This document shows, one piece after another, positions 1-6,898 of a stretch of 64,000 nt of DNA (the stretch's first letter is position 1; each line of letters begins with the position of its first letter). The position numbers and the translations under genes are program-made. Source of the stretch: VRUE01 sp963774555 (GTDB lineage Bacteria > Actinomycetota > Thermoleophilia > Solirubrobacterales > 70-9). The DNA is taken from the NCBI GenBank assembly GCA_963774555.1, contig CAVZFL010000002.1, positions 248,001-312,000 of the forward strand. Reading direction: 5' to 3'. Below the pieces are notes generated by a model. That model did no database searches. It saw only the letters and a list, made by a program, of their open reading frames with translations, and was not told where the DNA came from.

Positions 1-387
1 ATTCAATTTCACGGCCGTATCGCGGACATCGCGACCATCCAGGCCGTAGGGAGCAGCAAGGAAGTCGATCTCGCGGTTCTCTCCATCGGAATCCTTGAAC
101 ATGACCATCCCAGTGTTCGGCGTGTGGTCATCGATCGTCGGGATTCGAACGTCACCTCCAAGTAGCTCGCCAGCCCTCTGCGCCGATCTCGCCGCGCCCT
201 CGAAGTCGATGTCCTTGCTCGTGAAAATCTCCCGCTCGGCGGAGCGCGGCTTCAGCTCGAAGAATGCCGCCCAGAAAGCAACTGCCTGTCCTCCAACCAG
301 GATGATCCGCCGCTCCTCCGACAACGGAGCCAGCTCTCGCAGGATCCGCCGCACCTCCTCCGGGCGAAGGGGCGGCTTCTCAGGCAT
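1..387 (-). CDS. nucleotidyltransferase-like protein, C-terminus beyond window edge
   Basis: An open frame starts with ATG at 387 and runs off the left edge, so only the first 129 residues are visible. It reads MPEKPPLRPEEVRRIL, then a GGQAVAFW segment near residue 34 and a KDIDF acidic motif near residue 62. A glycine-rich turn followed by D-x-D is the pattern of nucleotidyltransferase-fold proteins, including AbiEii-type toxins and the DUF6036 group. It lies 3 nt downstream of a small gene on the same strand, a typical antitoxin-toxin spacing. A function as a type IV-like toxin or tRNA-modifying nucleotidyltransferase is inference; the rest of the protein is not visible. Confidence 0.6.
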   Translation of the reverse strand, partial: MPEKPPLRPEEVRRILRELAPLSEERRIILVGGQAVAFWAAFFELKPRSAEREIFTSKDIDFEGAARSAQRAGELLGGDVRIPTIDDHTPNTGMVMFKDSDGENREIDFLAAPYGLDGRDVRDTAVKLN

Positions 388-390
388 CGA

Positions 391-582
391 TCAGCCGAGA
401 GAACGCGAGGCCGACAGATCGATCCGAGCGCCCGCTGCCATAGGGGCAAGAACCTCGTTCTCGCGCTTTACCTGGGCAACGGACCTGCTGCCGTTTGCGA
501 TCGCGCGTTCATCGACGACTCGAGAACTCTGCTTCTCAGCTGCCCGCACCCGGGGATCGTAGCTTGCGCCATGTGCCTGCAT
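391..582 (-). CDS. small protein upstream of the nucleotidyltransferase-like gene
   Basis: A short basic protein of 63 residues from ATG 582; an in-frame TTG at 612 would add ten residues. It ends ARIDLSASRSLG and its stop is only 3 nt before the next start, so the two genes are very probably co-transcribed and translationally linked. I do not recognise a family. The size and position ahead of a nucleotidyltransferase-fold gene suggest an antitoxin or accessory subunit, but that is context only. No strong Shine-Dalgarno sequence precedes either start. Confidence 0.45.
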   Translation of the reverse strand: MQAHGASYDPRVRAAEKQSSRVVDERAIANGSRSVAQVKRENEVLAPMAAGARIDLSASRSLG

Positions 583-629
583 CGTGACGCAAATCGTAGC
601 CTGCCTCGACAACCGAGGGTAGCCATCCC

Positions 630-675
630 TATGGGGCGGGAAGGACTCGAACCTTCGACCGACGGATTATGAGTC
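630..675 (-). repeat. 46-bp duplicate of tRNA 3' half (attachment-site remnant)
   Basis: This segment is identical over 46 bp to 2342-2387, the part of the CAT-anticodon tRNA from the anticodon loop through the T arm to the 3' end plus two flanking bases. No 5' half follows, so it cannot be a tRNA. A tRNA 3' half repeated at a distance is the hallmark of tyrosine-recombinase integration, so it is read as the distal att site of a 1.7-kb islet. No integrase is visible between the copies. Confidence 0.75.
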
Positions 676-757
676 GCGCCGGAAGCCGTCCGTAGCGCCG
701 AATCGTGCCTGACGGGACGCGCTCAGTCCGAGGAGTTCGTCTGAGTTCGGTGGAGTC

Positions 758-778
758 CGGGACAAATTTCGGGACAAA
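758..778. repeat. direct repeat CGGGACAAA x2, possible integrase arm sites
   Basis: The 9-mer CGGGACAAA occurs at 758-766 and again at 770-778, spaced 12 bp apart, about 85 bp inside the islet from the duplicated tRNA end. Short direct repeats just inside an attachment core are typical of integrase arm-binding sites. The role is inferred from position only. Confidence 0.35.
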
Positions 779-781
779 GTT

Positions 782-1174
782 TCAGCGGAGTTGGGTGGCC
801 GCCCATTCCCCCACTTCCTGAACCAGCGCAATTGCAACGTCGCGCTCCAGCGGCTCGGCGTCGAGCAACTCGTCGTAGCGCATTGGGACGGCGTAGACCG
901 TCAGCTCATCGACATGATCGGCGTCCGGTGGCAACTCGACACCGGTATCGCCGAGGAGCTCCAATAGGCGACCGAGGTCGTGAATGCGGACCTCTTCGAG
1001 CCCGTGAAAGGCCATCACGGCCTTGATCCACTTCTCTATCGCCTGCTGAGCATGAAAGCCGACGGCCTCGTCATCTATTTCCGAGTCGGACGCCAGCCTG
1101 CGCATGGCCTTCGCGTCTCCCTCCGCCTTGCGCGCGAGAACCCTCGCGAGATCCCGGCCTTCAGGCCTCGACAA
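782..1174 (-). CDS. HEPN domain protein (HepT-like toxin)
   Basis: A 130-residue helical protein with the HEPN signature: FHAQQAIEKWIKAVMAF at about residues 60-76, then RIHDLGRLLELL, where R and H fit the RxxxH-type active site region, and a late YAVPMRYDE helix. HEPN proteins of this size pair with small MNT nucleotidyltransferases as type VII toxin-antitoxin systems (HepT/MntA), in which MNT AMPylates and silences the HEPN ribonuclease. Its start overlaps the end of the upstream MNT gene by 14 nt, so the two are translationally coupled. Sits inside the tRNA-flanked islet. Confidence 0.8.
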   Translation of the reverse strand: MSRPEGRDLARVLARKAEGDAKAMRRLASDSEIDDEAVGFHAQQAIEKWIKAVMAFHGLEEVRIHDLGRLLELLGDTGVELPPDADHVDELTVYAVPMRYDELLDAEPLERDVAIALVQEVGEWAATQLR

Positions 1175-1484
1175 GAACCCGGCCCTCGCGCAGTGCCTCG
1201 TTCAACATCGTGCCCTCGAAGTGCCCCCATTCTTCGGCGTGCCTGGCGCTAATGACAATCACGTCAAGCGCCACATCGAGCCCGCGAAGCTCCCGGCGCA
1301 GACGCGCCGACTCGGCCCGGCGCTTCGTCACCTCGTCCGGCTCGATTACGAGCAGGTCGAGGTCCGAGTCGGGGCGAGCCTCCCCTCGGGCGCGAGAGCC
1401 GAAAAGGATCACCCTTGCTCCCGGCGCGGCGGCCGCGAGGCGGCGGCCCGCCTCTTCGATCAGCGACTCATCAGTCATCGGCAC
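1161..1484 (-). CDS. MNT-type nucleotidyltransferase (MntA-like antitoxin)
   Basis: A 107-residue minimal nucleotidyltransferase. The catalytic block LFGSRARGEARPDSDLDLLV lies near residues 27-46 and has the GSxARG and DxDL elements that bind metal and ATP. An ILFGSRARG/SDLDLL protein immediately upstream of an overlapping HEPN gene is the standard MntA-HepT arrangement, where MntA adenylylates HepT. The 14-nt overlap implies coupled translation. The protein is complete and its codon use resembles the neighbourhood. A second MNT/HEPN pair lies in the other tRNA islet of this window at 55.2-56.3 kb. Confidence 0.8.
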   Translation of the reverse strand: MPMTDESLIEEAGRRLAAAAPGARVILFGSRARGEARPDSDLDLLVIEPDEVTKRRAESARLRRELRGLDVALDVIVISARHAEEWGHFEGTMLNEALREGRVLVEA

Positions 1485-1590
1485 CTGAAGATGGTAGTCG
1501 CCATAAGCGACGGCTTCCGACGGTCGAGCCCAGCAACGCGATACACGCTTCCCAGTATCGGGCGGACTGGCTCAACCTACGACAGTCAAG

Positions 1591-1953
1591 TCAGTTGATT
1601 TCTCGCTTCATAGACCAGACAGTTTCGATGGGCCATCCAGCCGTACTCCAGCCCAGGTTGCTCTTTCCCATCGCGTTACTCTGGATCACTCGGCTGACAA
1701 GCTCCCAGCCTTCGGCGCCCAACTCGTTTAGGACCGCAAGGACATTGGTGCGCGTCTGATCCGACTCCTCCGAAGACCATGCCAGTCGCTCGTCCGCCTT
1801 CTCTGCGCCAGGCAGCCAGATGTGGATGGTATTGGTATACGCCCAATACTCTTCTTCCTCGTCAAACGGTGGCGGTTGAGGTATCTTCACCCGGGTTTTT
1901 TTCTCCACCTTTCTCTGAAGAGAAAACGTCAGGTACTCCCAGCGCTTCGTCAT
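1591..1953 (-). CDS. DUF4177-like small protein
   Basis: A 120-residue protein beginning MTKRWEYLTFSL and containing LNELGAEGWELVSRV near residues 75-89. A K-W-E-Y start and a NxLGxEGWELV block are characteristic of the DUF4177 family, whose function is unknown. The end, WSMKREIN, fits the closing strand of that fold. Its ATG overlaps the stop of the upstream gene by 4 nt (ATGA), so both form an operon inside the tRNA-flanked islet. An acidic linker with four consecutive Glu residues lies between the first strands. Confidence 0.55.
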   Translation of the reverse strand: MTKRWEYLTFSLQRKVEKKTRVKIPQPPPFDEEEEYWAYTNTIHIWLPGAEKADERLAWSSEESDQTRTNVLAVLNELGAEGWELVSRVIQSNAMGKSNLGWSTAGWPIETVWSMKREIN

Positions 1954-2273
1954 GGCATGAGGAGAAGCAAATTGATGGAGCTGACCCGCCGTTCGGCCAT
2001 CGCGGCATAAGCGACTGAAAGCTGTTGGGCCGCATGCTGCTCCATCGCGTGATGATGTTGCATTGACATCATCTGTTGCGCCGACGCTTCCACGGCCGCA
2101 TAGTAATCGCGCTTCCCCATCTCAGTCATAGGGAAGTCCTCTGGATTCGGCGCGAGTCCAGTCGCCATCCCGAGCGCCCAATCGGGGCGAGGATTCATCA
2201 AGTCGGGCGGCGCAAGCGGGTCAATCCAAGGATGCGGCTGGCCTGGAAGTGGATGATCCCCCTGAAAAGACAT
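1950..2273 (-). CDS. hypothetical protein, Met/Gln/His-rich
   Basis: A 107-residue protein from ATG 2273 (an upstream in-frame TTG at 2285 is less likely). The N-terminal third is Pro-rich and the middle, with SAQQMMSMQHHHAMEQHAAQQ, is Met/Gln/His-rich and predicted helical. I do not recognise a family. It is the first gene of a two-gene operon with the DUF4177-like gene (4-nt overlap) and starts about 70 bp from the tRNA end. The composition is unlike that of the flanking housekeeping genes, consistent with acquired DNA. Confidence 0.45.
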   Translation of the reverse strand: MSFQGDHPLPGQPHPWIDPLAPPDLMNPRPDWALGMATGLAPNPEDFPMTEMGKRDYYAAVEASAQQMMSMQHHHAMEQHAAQQLSVAYAAMAERRVSSINLLLLMP

Positions 2274-2343
2274 TGCCCTAGCCAATAGTACCGACGACGG
2301 AAGACCGCCGATATTCTGCCGGAATGATCAGCTGGGTCGGATA

Positions 2344-2417
<74 letters not shown>

Positions 2418-2436
2418 GTTGGCTGATGAGGGTAGC

Positions 2437-2802
2437 TCAGGCGCTGAAGAGCTGGGCGAGGGAGCGGCCGACGTCGGGGGGCTCTTCTTCGCCGTTGGCG
2501 GCGGCGGCGGCACCCTCCGCCAAGGCCTTGGCGGCATCGGCGATCTGGTGGGTGCGGCCGCCGCGGATGCTGCCGGTCGTCTTCGCTTCGGCGAGGTCGG
2601 ATTCCATCAGGCCGGCCAGCTCGGCGAGGCGGCGCAGGCCGATCACGCCAGCCGCGCCCTTGAGCGCGTGGGCCTCCATGCGCATCGTCTCGAAGTCGGT
2701 CGTCTCTGTCGCCAGGCCGGCGGCGATCACGTCGCAGCGCCGGCGCGCCTCCTCGGCGAAGGATGCCAGCAGCTCGGGGTCGGGGCTGGTTTTCTCGCTC
2801 AT
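2437..2802 (-). CDS. Hpt phosphotransfer domain protein
   Basis: A 121-residue protein that is essentially one histidine-phosphotransfer domain. The motif EAHALKGAAGVIGL places the phospho-accepting His at about residue 45, with the conserved K-G-x-x-G behind it. Such proteins relay phosphate between hybrid kinases and response regulators. Neither a kinase nor a regulator lies nearby, so the partner is unknown. Its ATG overlaps the stop of the upstream lipoprotein gene by 4 nt, suggesting co-expression with a surface-anchored protein. The Ala-rich C-terminal tail is probably disordered. Confidence 0.8.
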   Translation of the reverse strand: MSEKTSPDPELLASFAEEARRRCDVIAAGLATETTDFETMRMEAHALKGAAGVIGLRRLAELAGLMESDLAEAKTTGSIRGGRTHQIADAAKALAEGAAAAANGEEEPPDVGRSLAQLFSA

Positions 2803-3902
2803 TCTCCGACCAACCCTTTCACGACCTGCGTCAATTCTTCAACGCCGAAGGCGCCCTGGATCTCGTCCTCGATCCGCCCCTGCCTGTCGATCGCGAACAG
2901 CCAGGGCTCGCTGGGAAGGTGGAAGGCGCTGACCTGCGGCCGCACATGCTTGCTTGGATCGTTTTCGTTGTAGATCTCCATGTGAATGAAGGCCGCCTTG
3001 TCTCCGTAGATCTGCTTGACCTGCTCGGCCACGTCGACGACCGGGCCGCAGACGCGACTCTGGCAGAACTGGGGGGTGGCGAAGAGGAGGACGATCGGTT
3101 CCTTGCCGAAGGCATCTGCGTAGTCGACCCTGTTCTGCGTGTCGGGCGGGATGCGGGTGGTGATCTTGGAGAGGTCGCCGCCGACGTCTGCCGGCGTCGG
3201 CGTGTGGATCAGCGGGGCCTTCTGGCCGACACGGGGCACCTTGGTGAAGGTCCCAACCACCGCGCTCGGCAGCAGCGTCGCGCTGAGTTCGCCGTCCTGG
3301 CGGACCAGGGCGGCGATCCGCCACTCCCCGTCGCTGGGGAAGTCGACATCGGTCGAGTAGACGACCGTGGCGGCGTCGGGATCGCTGGTCGTGGTCTGCG
3401 CGCGGAACGCCGGCTGGGTCTGCAGGGTTTCGACTTTGGCCGGAAACGGCCCGACCGCCGGCTCGTCAAGTGCTCGTTCTTCCGCCTTGTCATTCGCGGT
3501 GCCGCTGACGCCGCCGAATTTATCCTGCCCGGCGACGCCGGAGCCGCCGGGAACCTTGGCGAAGTACAGCGCCACGTCAGCATCGGAGACCTGGGTGCGG
3601 TCGCGTTCGAAGACCCCGAACGGGAAGCGGTTCTCACCTTTGTAGAAGGCCATCGCGGCCGGCGAGACGACGAGCTCGCTCGGCTTCGCGCCTTCGGCTT
3701 CCAGCACTTCGGCGAGCGTCTTGCCCTTGGCGCTGGGGAAGTCGCTCTTCGGCGGCGCCGGGCGGCTCTCGGCGGTGCCGCTTGACGAGCTCGATCCGGT
3801 GGAGGAGTCCGAGCCGCTTCCGCAGCCGGCGAGGGCCAGTAGCGCCACCGCCAGCAGGCAGGCGAGGGCGGCGAGGGCTCGGCACGGGCGCATCGGCGGC
3901 AT
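2799..3902 (-). CDS. lipoprotein with thioredoxin-like C-terminal domain
   Basis: Starting at ATG 3902 (or 3893), the protein opens with a signal peptide and lipobox LALAGC, lipid-modified Cys about residue 27, followed by a Ser/Gly-rich linker. The C-terminal 130 residues contain EPIVLLFATPQFCQSRVCGP, a CxxxxC pair in the position of a thioredoxin active site, then IHMEIYNEND and PWLFAIDRQGRI as in TlpA/SCO-type folds. It is therefore probably a cell-surface redox or assembly protein; the spacing is not the classical CxxC, so activity is uncertain. It is divergent from the SDR gene at 4002 and shares a 4-nt overlap with the Hpt gene. Confidence 0.7.
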   Translation of the reverse strand: MPPMRPCRALAALACLLAVALLALAGCGSGSDSSTGSSSSSGTAESRPAPPKSDFPSAKGKTLAEVLEAEGAKPSELVVSPAAMAFYKGENRFPFGVFERDRTQVSDADVALYFAKVPGGSGVAGQDKFGGVSGTANDKAEERALDEPAVGPFPAKVETLQTQPAFRAQTTTSDPDAATVVYSTDVDFPSDGEWRIAALVRQDGELSATLLPSAVVGTFTKVPRVGQKAPLIHTPTPADVGGDLSKITTRIPPDTQNRVDYADAFGKEPIVLLFATPQFCQSRVCGPVVDVAEQVKQIYGDKAAFIHMEIYNENDPSKHVRPQVSAFHLPSEPWLFAIDRQGRIEDEIQGAFGVEELTQVVKGLVGE

Positions 3903-4001
3903 CTTATTGACGGCGTGGCCAGGCGGCATCGCCCCGAGGCACGCCACGGCGAGGGCGAGATAGGGTCCAAAGCGACCACGGGCAAGTCGAAGGAGGACGA
4001 G

Positions 4002-4733
4002 TTGGCGGAGCGAGCGGCACTGATCACGGGAGCATCGAGCGGCATCGGGCTGGCGATCGCCCGCGTGCTCGGCGAAGAAGGCCACGCGCTCACGGTCGCC
4101 GCGCGGCGAGCGGAGAAGCTGGAGAGCGCGGCGGAGGAGCTGCGCGGCGCCGGCCTCGAGGTGCAGAGCGTCGCCGCCAACATGACCGAGGAGGAGGACC
4201 TGGTCGGGGTCTTCGCCAAGCACCGCGAGACCTACGGCCGCCTCGACGTGCTCGTCAACAACGCCGGCGTCGGCATCGGCGCGCCGATGGAGGAGATCCA
4301 GACCAAGCACCTCGACATGCAGCTTGGGGTCAACCTGCGGGCGCTGATCATCGGCACCCGCGAGGGCCTGCCGCTGCTCAAAGAGGCCGCTGCCGAGCAC
4401 GGCAAGGCGCTGATCGTCAACACCGCCTCGATCGCCGGCAAGGGCGGTCAGGCCTGGCTCTCGATCTACGCCGCGACCAAGGCCGCGGTGATCAACTTCA
4501 CCCAGTCGACCCACCGCGAGGTCGGCGCCGCCGGCATCCAGTGCACCGCGCTGGCGCCCGGCTTCGTCGACACGCCGATGACCGAGTTCGCCAAGGGGCA
4601 GGTGCCGGGCGAGGAAATGATCCGGCCCGAGGACATCGGCGAGGCGGTGCGCTTCCTGCTGCGCACCTCGCGCAACTGCCACGTGCCGGAGATCGTCTTC
4701 ACCCGCCCGGGCGAGGGCCTCGACACCCCCTGA
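4002..4733 (+). CDS. short-chain dehydrogenase/reductase
   Basis: A 243-residue SDR. The TTG start at 4002 is chosen because AGGAGG lies at 3991-3996 with ideal spacing and the protein then begins MAERAALITGASSGIG, with the cofactor-binding TGASSGIG at residues 9-16. The NNAG motif is at 86-89 and the catalytic S143, Y156 and K160 (YAATK) are present, so it should be an active NAD(P)-dependent oxidoreductase. The substrate is not predictable. The product resembles the classical FabG-like subgroup (about 245 residues). A palindromic element separates it from the glycosyltransferase gene. Confidence 0.85.
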   Translation: MAERAALITGASSGIGLAIARVLGEEGHALTVAARRAEKLESAAEELRGAGLEVQSVAANMTEEEDLVGVFAKHRETYGRLDVLVNNAGVGIGAPMEEIQTKHLDMQLGVNLRALIIGTREGLPLLKEAAAEHGKALIVNTASIAGKGGQAWLSIYAATKAAVINFTQSTHREVGAAGIQCTALAPGFVDTPMTEFAKGQVPGEEMIRPEDIGEAVRFLLRTSRNCHVPEIVFTRPGEGLDTP

Positions 4734-4754
4734 GTCTGTGCGACGAGGTCCAGG

Positions 4755-4827
4755 CGTCGCCAGGCAAGGACGCAGGGAGATCAAATAGCAGCGCTATTTG
4801 ATCTCCCGAGGACGCCGCATGGCGACG
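4755..4827. repeat. structured palindromic element, internal-loop family, copy 1
   Basis: An outer 8-bp stem (CGTCGCCA 4755-4762 with TGGCGACG 4820-4827) encloses a perfect 15-bp inner hairpin (4775-4789 with 4793-4807, loop AGC). Between the stems are AGGCAAGGACGCAG on the left (4762-4775) and CGAGGACGCCGC on the right (4807-4818). Both internal-loop strands and the AGC loop recur in the element at 47483-47586, while all stems differ. There is no T-run, so a simple terminator is unlikely. Confidence 0.7.
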
Positions 4828-4844
4828 ATCTGGGGCCGTCGCGC

Positions 4845-6038
4845 ATGCGATTCCTGGTTGCCGCCTTCGGCGATCCAGGGCACGTCTTCCCGGCGATCTC
4901 GCTGGGACGGGCGCTGCGCGCCCGCGGCCATGAGGTCACGATCGAGACCTGGGAGGAGCGGCGCGAGGCCGTCGAGGGCGCGGGGCTCGGCTTCGCCGCG
5001 GCCGAGGAATACCGGATGTTCCCGCCGCCCGACCCGGACTCGCCGGAGGGCGCCCACGCGGCCGAGGCGGCAAAGGCCCTGCTGCCGCTGCTGGAGGAGA
5101 TGCAGCCGCACGTCGTCGTCAGCGACATCCTCACCCTTGCGCCGGGACTCGCGGCGGAGAAGGCGGGAGTGCCGCTGGCGACCTTGATCCCGCACATCTA
5201 TCCGGTGGTCGAGCCGGGTCTCCCCTTCTTCGCGATCGGACTGCGCCCGCCACGCACCCCGATCGGGCGGGGCGTATGGCGGGCGGGACAGCGGGCGCTC
5301 AACGTCGGGCTGGAGCAGGGGCGCCAGGACCTCAACCGCCAGCGGGCGCGGCTAGACCTGCCCCCGGTGGAGCGCTTCCACGGCGGGATCAGCCCGGACC
5401 TGGCCCTGGTGGCGACGTTCCCCCAGCTCGAGTACCCGCGGAGCTGGCCGGCAGGGGTCGAGATCACGGGCCCGATGACCTTCGAGGTCCCCCATCCCGA
5501 GATCGATCTGCCGCCCGGCGCCGACCCCCTGGTGCTGGTCGCCCCGAGCACCGCCCACGACTCCGGCAATCACCTGGTGCGCACCGCGCTGGCGGCGCTG
5601 GCGGACGAGCCGGTGCGTGTCGTGGCGACGACCAACCGGGTCGCGCCCCAGAGCCCGATCGAGGTTCCCGGCAACGCGATCCTCGTCGACTGGCTCAGCT
5701 ACAGCCAGCTGATGCCCGCCGCCTCGCTGGTCATCTCCCACGGCGGCCACGGCACCGTGGCCCGCGCCCTCGGCGCCGGCACTCCCGTGCTGATCTGCCC
5801 GATCATCGGCGACATGAGCGAGACCGCAATGCGCGTCGCCTGGGCCAAATGCGGCCTCTCGCTGCCCTGGCGCCTTTGCAGGCCGGCGCCGCTGCGCTGG
5901 GCGACGCAGCGCCTGCTCGCGGATCGGTCCTTTGCCGCACACGCTCAGCAGCTGGCCACCTGGACCAAAGACCACAACGGCGCCGAGCGCGGCGCCGACC
6001 TGATCGAAAGGCTGGCGCGCACTCGCGCGCCAGCCTGA
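4845..6038 (+). CDS. UDP-glycosyltransferase, MGT/GT1 family
   Basis: A 397-residue GT-B glycosyltransferase. The N-terminal domain starts MRFLVAAFGDPGHVFPAISLGRAL, with the G-H loop typical of GT1 macrolide and glycolipid glycosyltransferases. The C-terminal donor-binding region has LVISHGGHGTVARALGAGTP near residues 295-314 and then PIIGDMSETAMRV. The His-Gly-Gly-Gly/His-Gly motif binds the nucleotide-sugar diphosphate. The acceptor is unknown; lipids or small secondary metabolites are usual for the family. It follows the SDR gene on the same strand but after a structured palindrome, so an operon is uncertain. Confidence 0.8.
   Translation: MRFLVAAFGDPGHVFPAISLGRALRARGHEVTIETWEERREAVEGAGLGFAAAEEYRMFPPPDPDSPEGAHAAEAAKALLPLLEEMQPHVVVSDILTLAPGLAAEKAGVPLATLIPHIYPVVEPGLPFFAIGLRPPRTPIGRGVWRAGQRALNVGLEQGRQDLNRQRARLDLPPVERFHGGISPDLALVATFPQLEYPRSWPAGVEITGPMTFEVPHPEIDLPPGADPLVLVAPSTAHDSGNHLVRTALAALADEPVRVVATTNRVAPQSPIEVPGNAILVDWLSYSQLMPAASLVISHGGHGTVARALGAGTPVLICPIIGDMSETAMRVAWAKCGLSLPWRLCRPAPLRWATQRLLADRSFAAHAQQLATWTKDHNGAERGADLIERLARTRAPA
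6010..6035. terminator. hairpin at the 3' end of the glycosyltransferase gene
   Basis: Perfect 11-bp stem GGCTGGCGCGC (6010-6020) with GCGCGCCAGCC (6025-6035) and a 4-nt loop, inside the last codons of the glycosyltransferase gene and just before the convergent tRNA-Asn. There is no U-tract, so it is either a non-canonical terminator or another locus-specific palindrome of the kind seen across this window. Confidence 0.45.
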
Positions 6039-6041
6039 AAG

Positions 6042-6113
6042 CTCCGGGGGTGGGATTCGAACCCACATTGGGCGCCTTAACAGGGCGTTGCCTTACCAGT
6101 CGGCCACCCCGGA
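6042..6113 (-). tRNA. tRNA-Asn (GTT)
   Basis: The minus strand folds into a 72-nt cloverleaf with acceptor TCCGGGG/CCCCGGA, anticodon loop CTGTTAA (anticodon GTT), T arm GTGGGTTCGAATCCCAC and discriminator G, as expected for tRNA-Asn. The top pair of the anticodon stem is an A-C mismatch. CCA is not encoded. It is convergent with the glycosyltransferase gene and adjoins the HNH gene. Confidence 0.9.
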
Positions 6114-6135
6114 TCATTACATCGCGCTAATCCGA

Positions 6136-6855
6136 CTAGCTACTTCGGACAAGCGACGACGACCCGGACTTTACCGGTAGCTCGACCGCACCAACCTCCA
6201 GCTCGGCATGGCAGTTGGCGCACAGAAGAACGCACTTCGCTGCCTCTTCACGAAGTCGCTCTATCGAGCGAGTGATGCCGCGCACGCCAAGCCCAAACGA
6301 CTTGGTTGCGGGATCCACGTGATGGAACTGGAGGGCGGCCGAGTGGCGCGCATAGCCGCAGATCCCGCATTTCCCGCCGGCCTCCTCCACGAGGATCTCC
6401 TTGACCTTGCGACGGCGACGAGAGACCGCCTCCGCTCGGCACTTCGTGCATCGCAACCGACGCTCCGATGCCACGCTCACATGCCGGACCAGACCGTGCT
6501 TCCTGCACTCGGCTTCGGCCTCGCGCTGTCCGGACTCATACATCAGATCCAATGCAACACGACGCAAGGCCCGCTGAGTCTTGAGCCCGTGCCGCCGCAG
6601 CCAGTGGCGAGCGGTGGTGTCTCCAACGCCCAAGCGCTGAGCAATCTGCTCGATCGTCAAACCCTCAAGCACAAGCGGCTCAAGGTCCTCGCGAGTTACA
6701 CCGCCTTTTGGTGCATGCCTTGCCGCTCCATTTGCTGTCAGGCGATGCTTCTGTAGCCAATAGCTAACCGTCGAGGGGTGCTTGCCGGCCAACTTGCCGA
6801 TCGCTTCAAGCGACATCCCTTTCGCCAGGCAATCCTCCAGAAACCGCTTGTCCAT
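6136..6855 (-). CDS. HNH endonuclease domain protein with two N-terminal HTH segments
   Basis: A 239-residue protein. Two helix-turn-helix segments lie in the N-terminal half, GMSLEAIGKLAGKHPSTVSYW (about 13-33, cut here to its core) and LTIEQIAQRLGVGDTTARHWL (65-85). The C-terminal half has a zinc-dependent HNH fold: CTKC, then CGICGY, LQFHHVDP and CVLLCANCHAELE. This HTH-plus-HNH layout is common in actinobacterial stand-alone nicking or homing-type nucleases. It lies beside tRNA-Asn, between it and dnaG, where such selfish genes often insert. The biological target is unknown. Confidence 0.75.
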   Translation of the reverse strand: MDKRFLEDCLAKGMSLEAIGKLAGKHPSTVSYWLQKHRLTANGAARHAPKGGVTREDLEPLVLEGLTIEQIAQRLGVGDTTARHWLRRHGLKTQRALRRVALDLMYESGQREAEAECRKHGLVRHVSVASERRLRCTKCRAEAVSRRRRKVKEILVEEAGGKCGICGYARHSAALQFHHVDPATKSFGLGVRGITRSIERLREEAAKCVLLCANCHAELEVGAVELPVKSGSSSLVRSS

Positions 6856-6898
6856 GGGGAAAGATTGACATTTGCCTCGGACAGCACGTTTCGCGGAA

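Noticed and set aside
630..675. Second tRNA next to the left islet
   Set aside because: Only the 3' half of the tRNA is present; there is no acceptor 5' strand or D arm.
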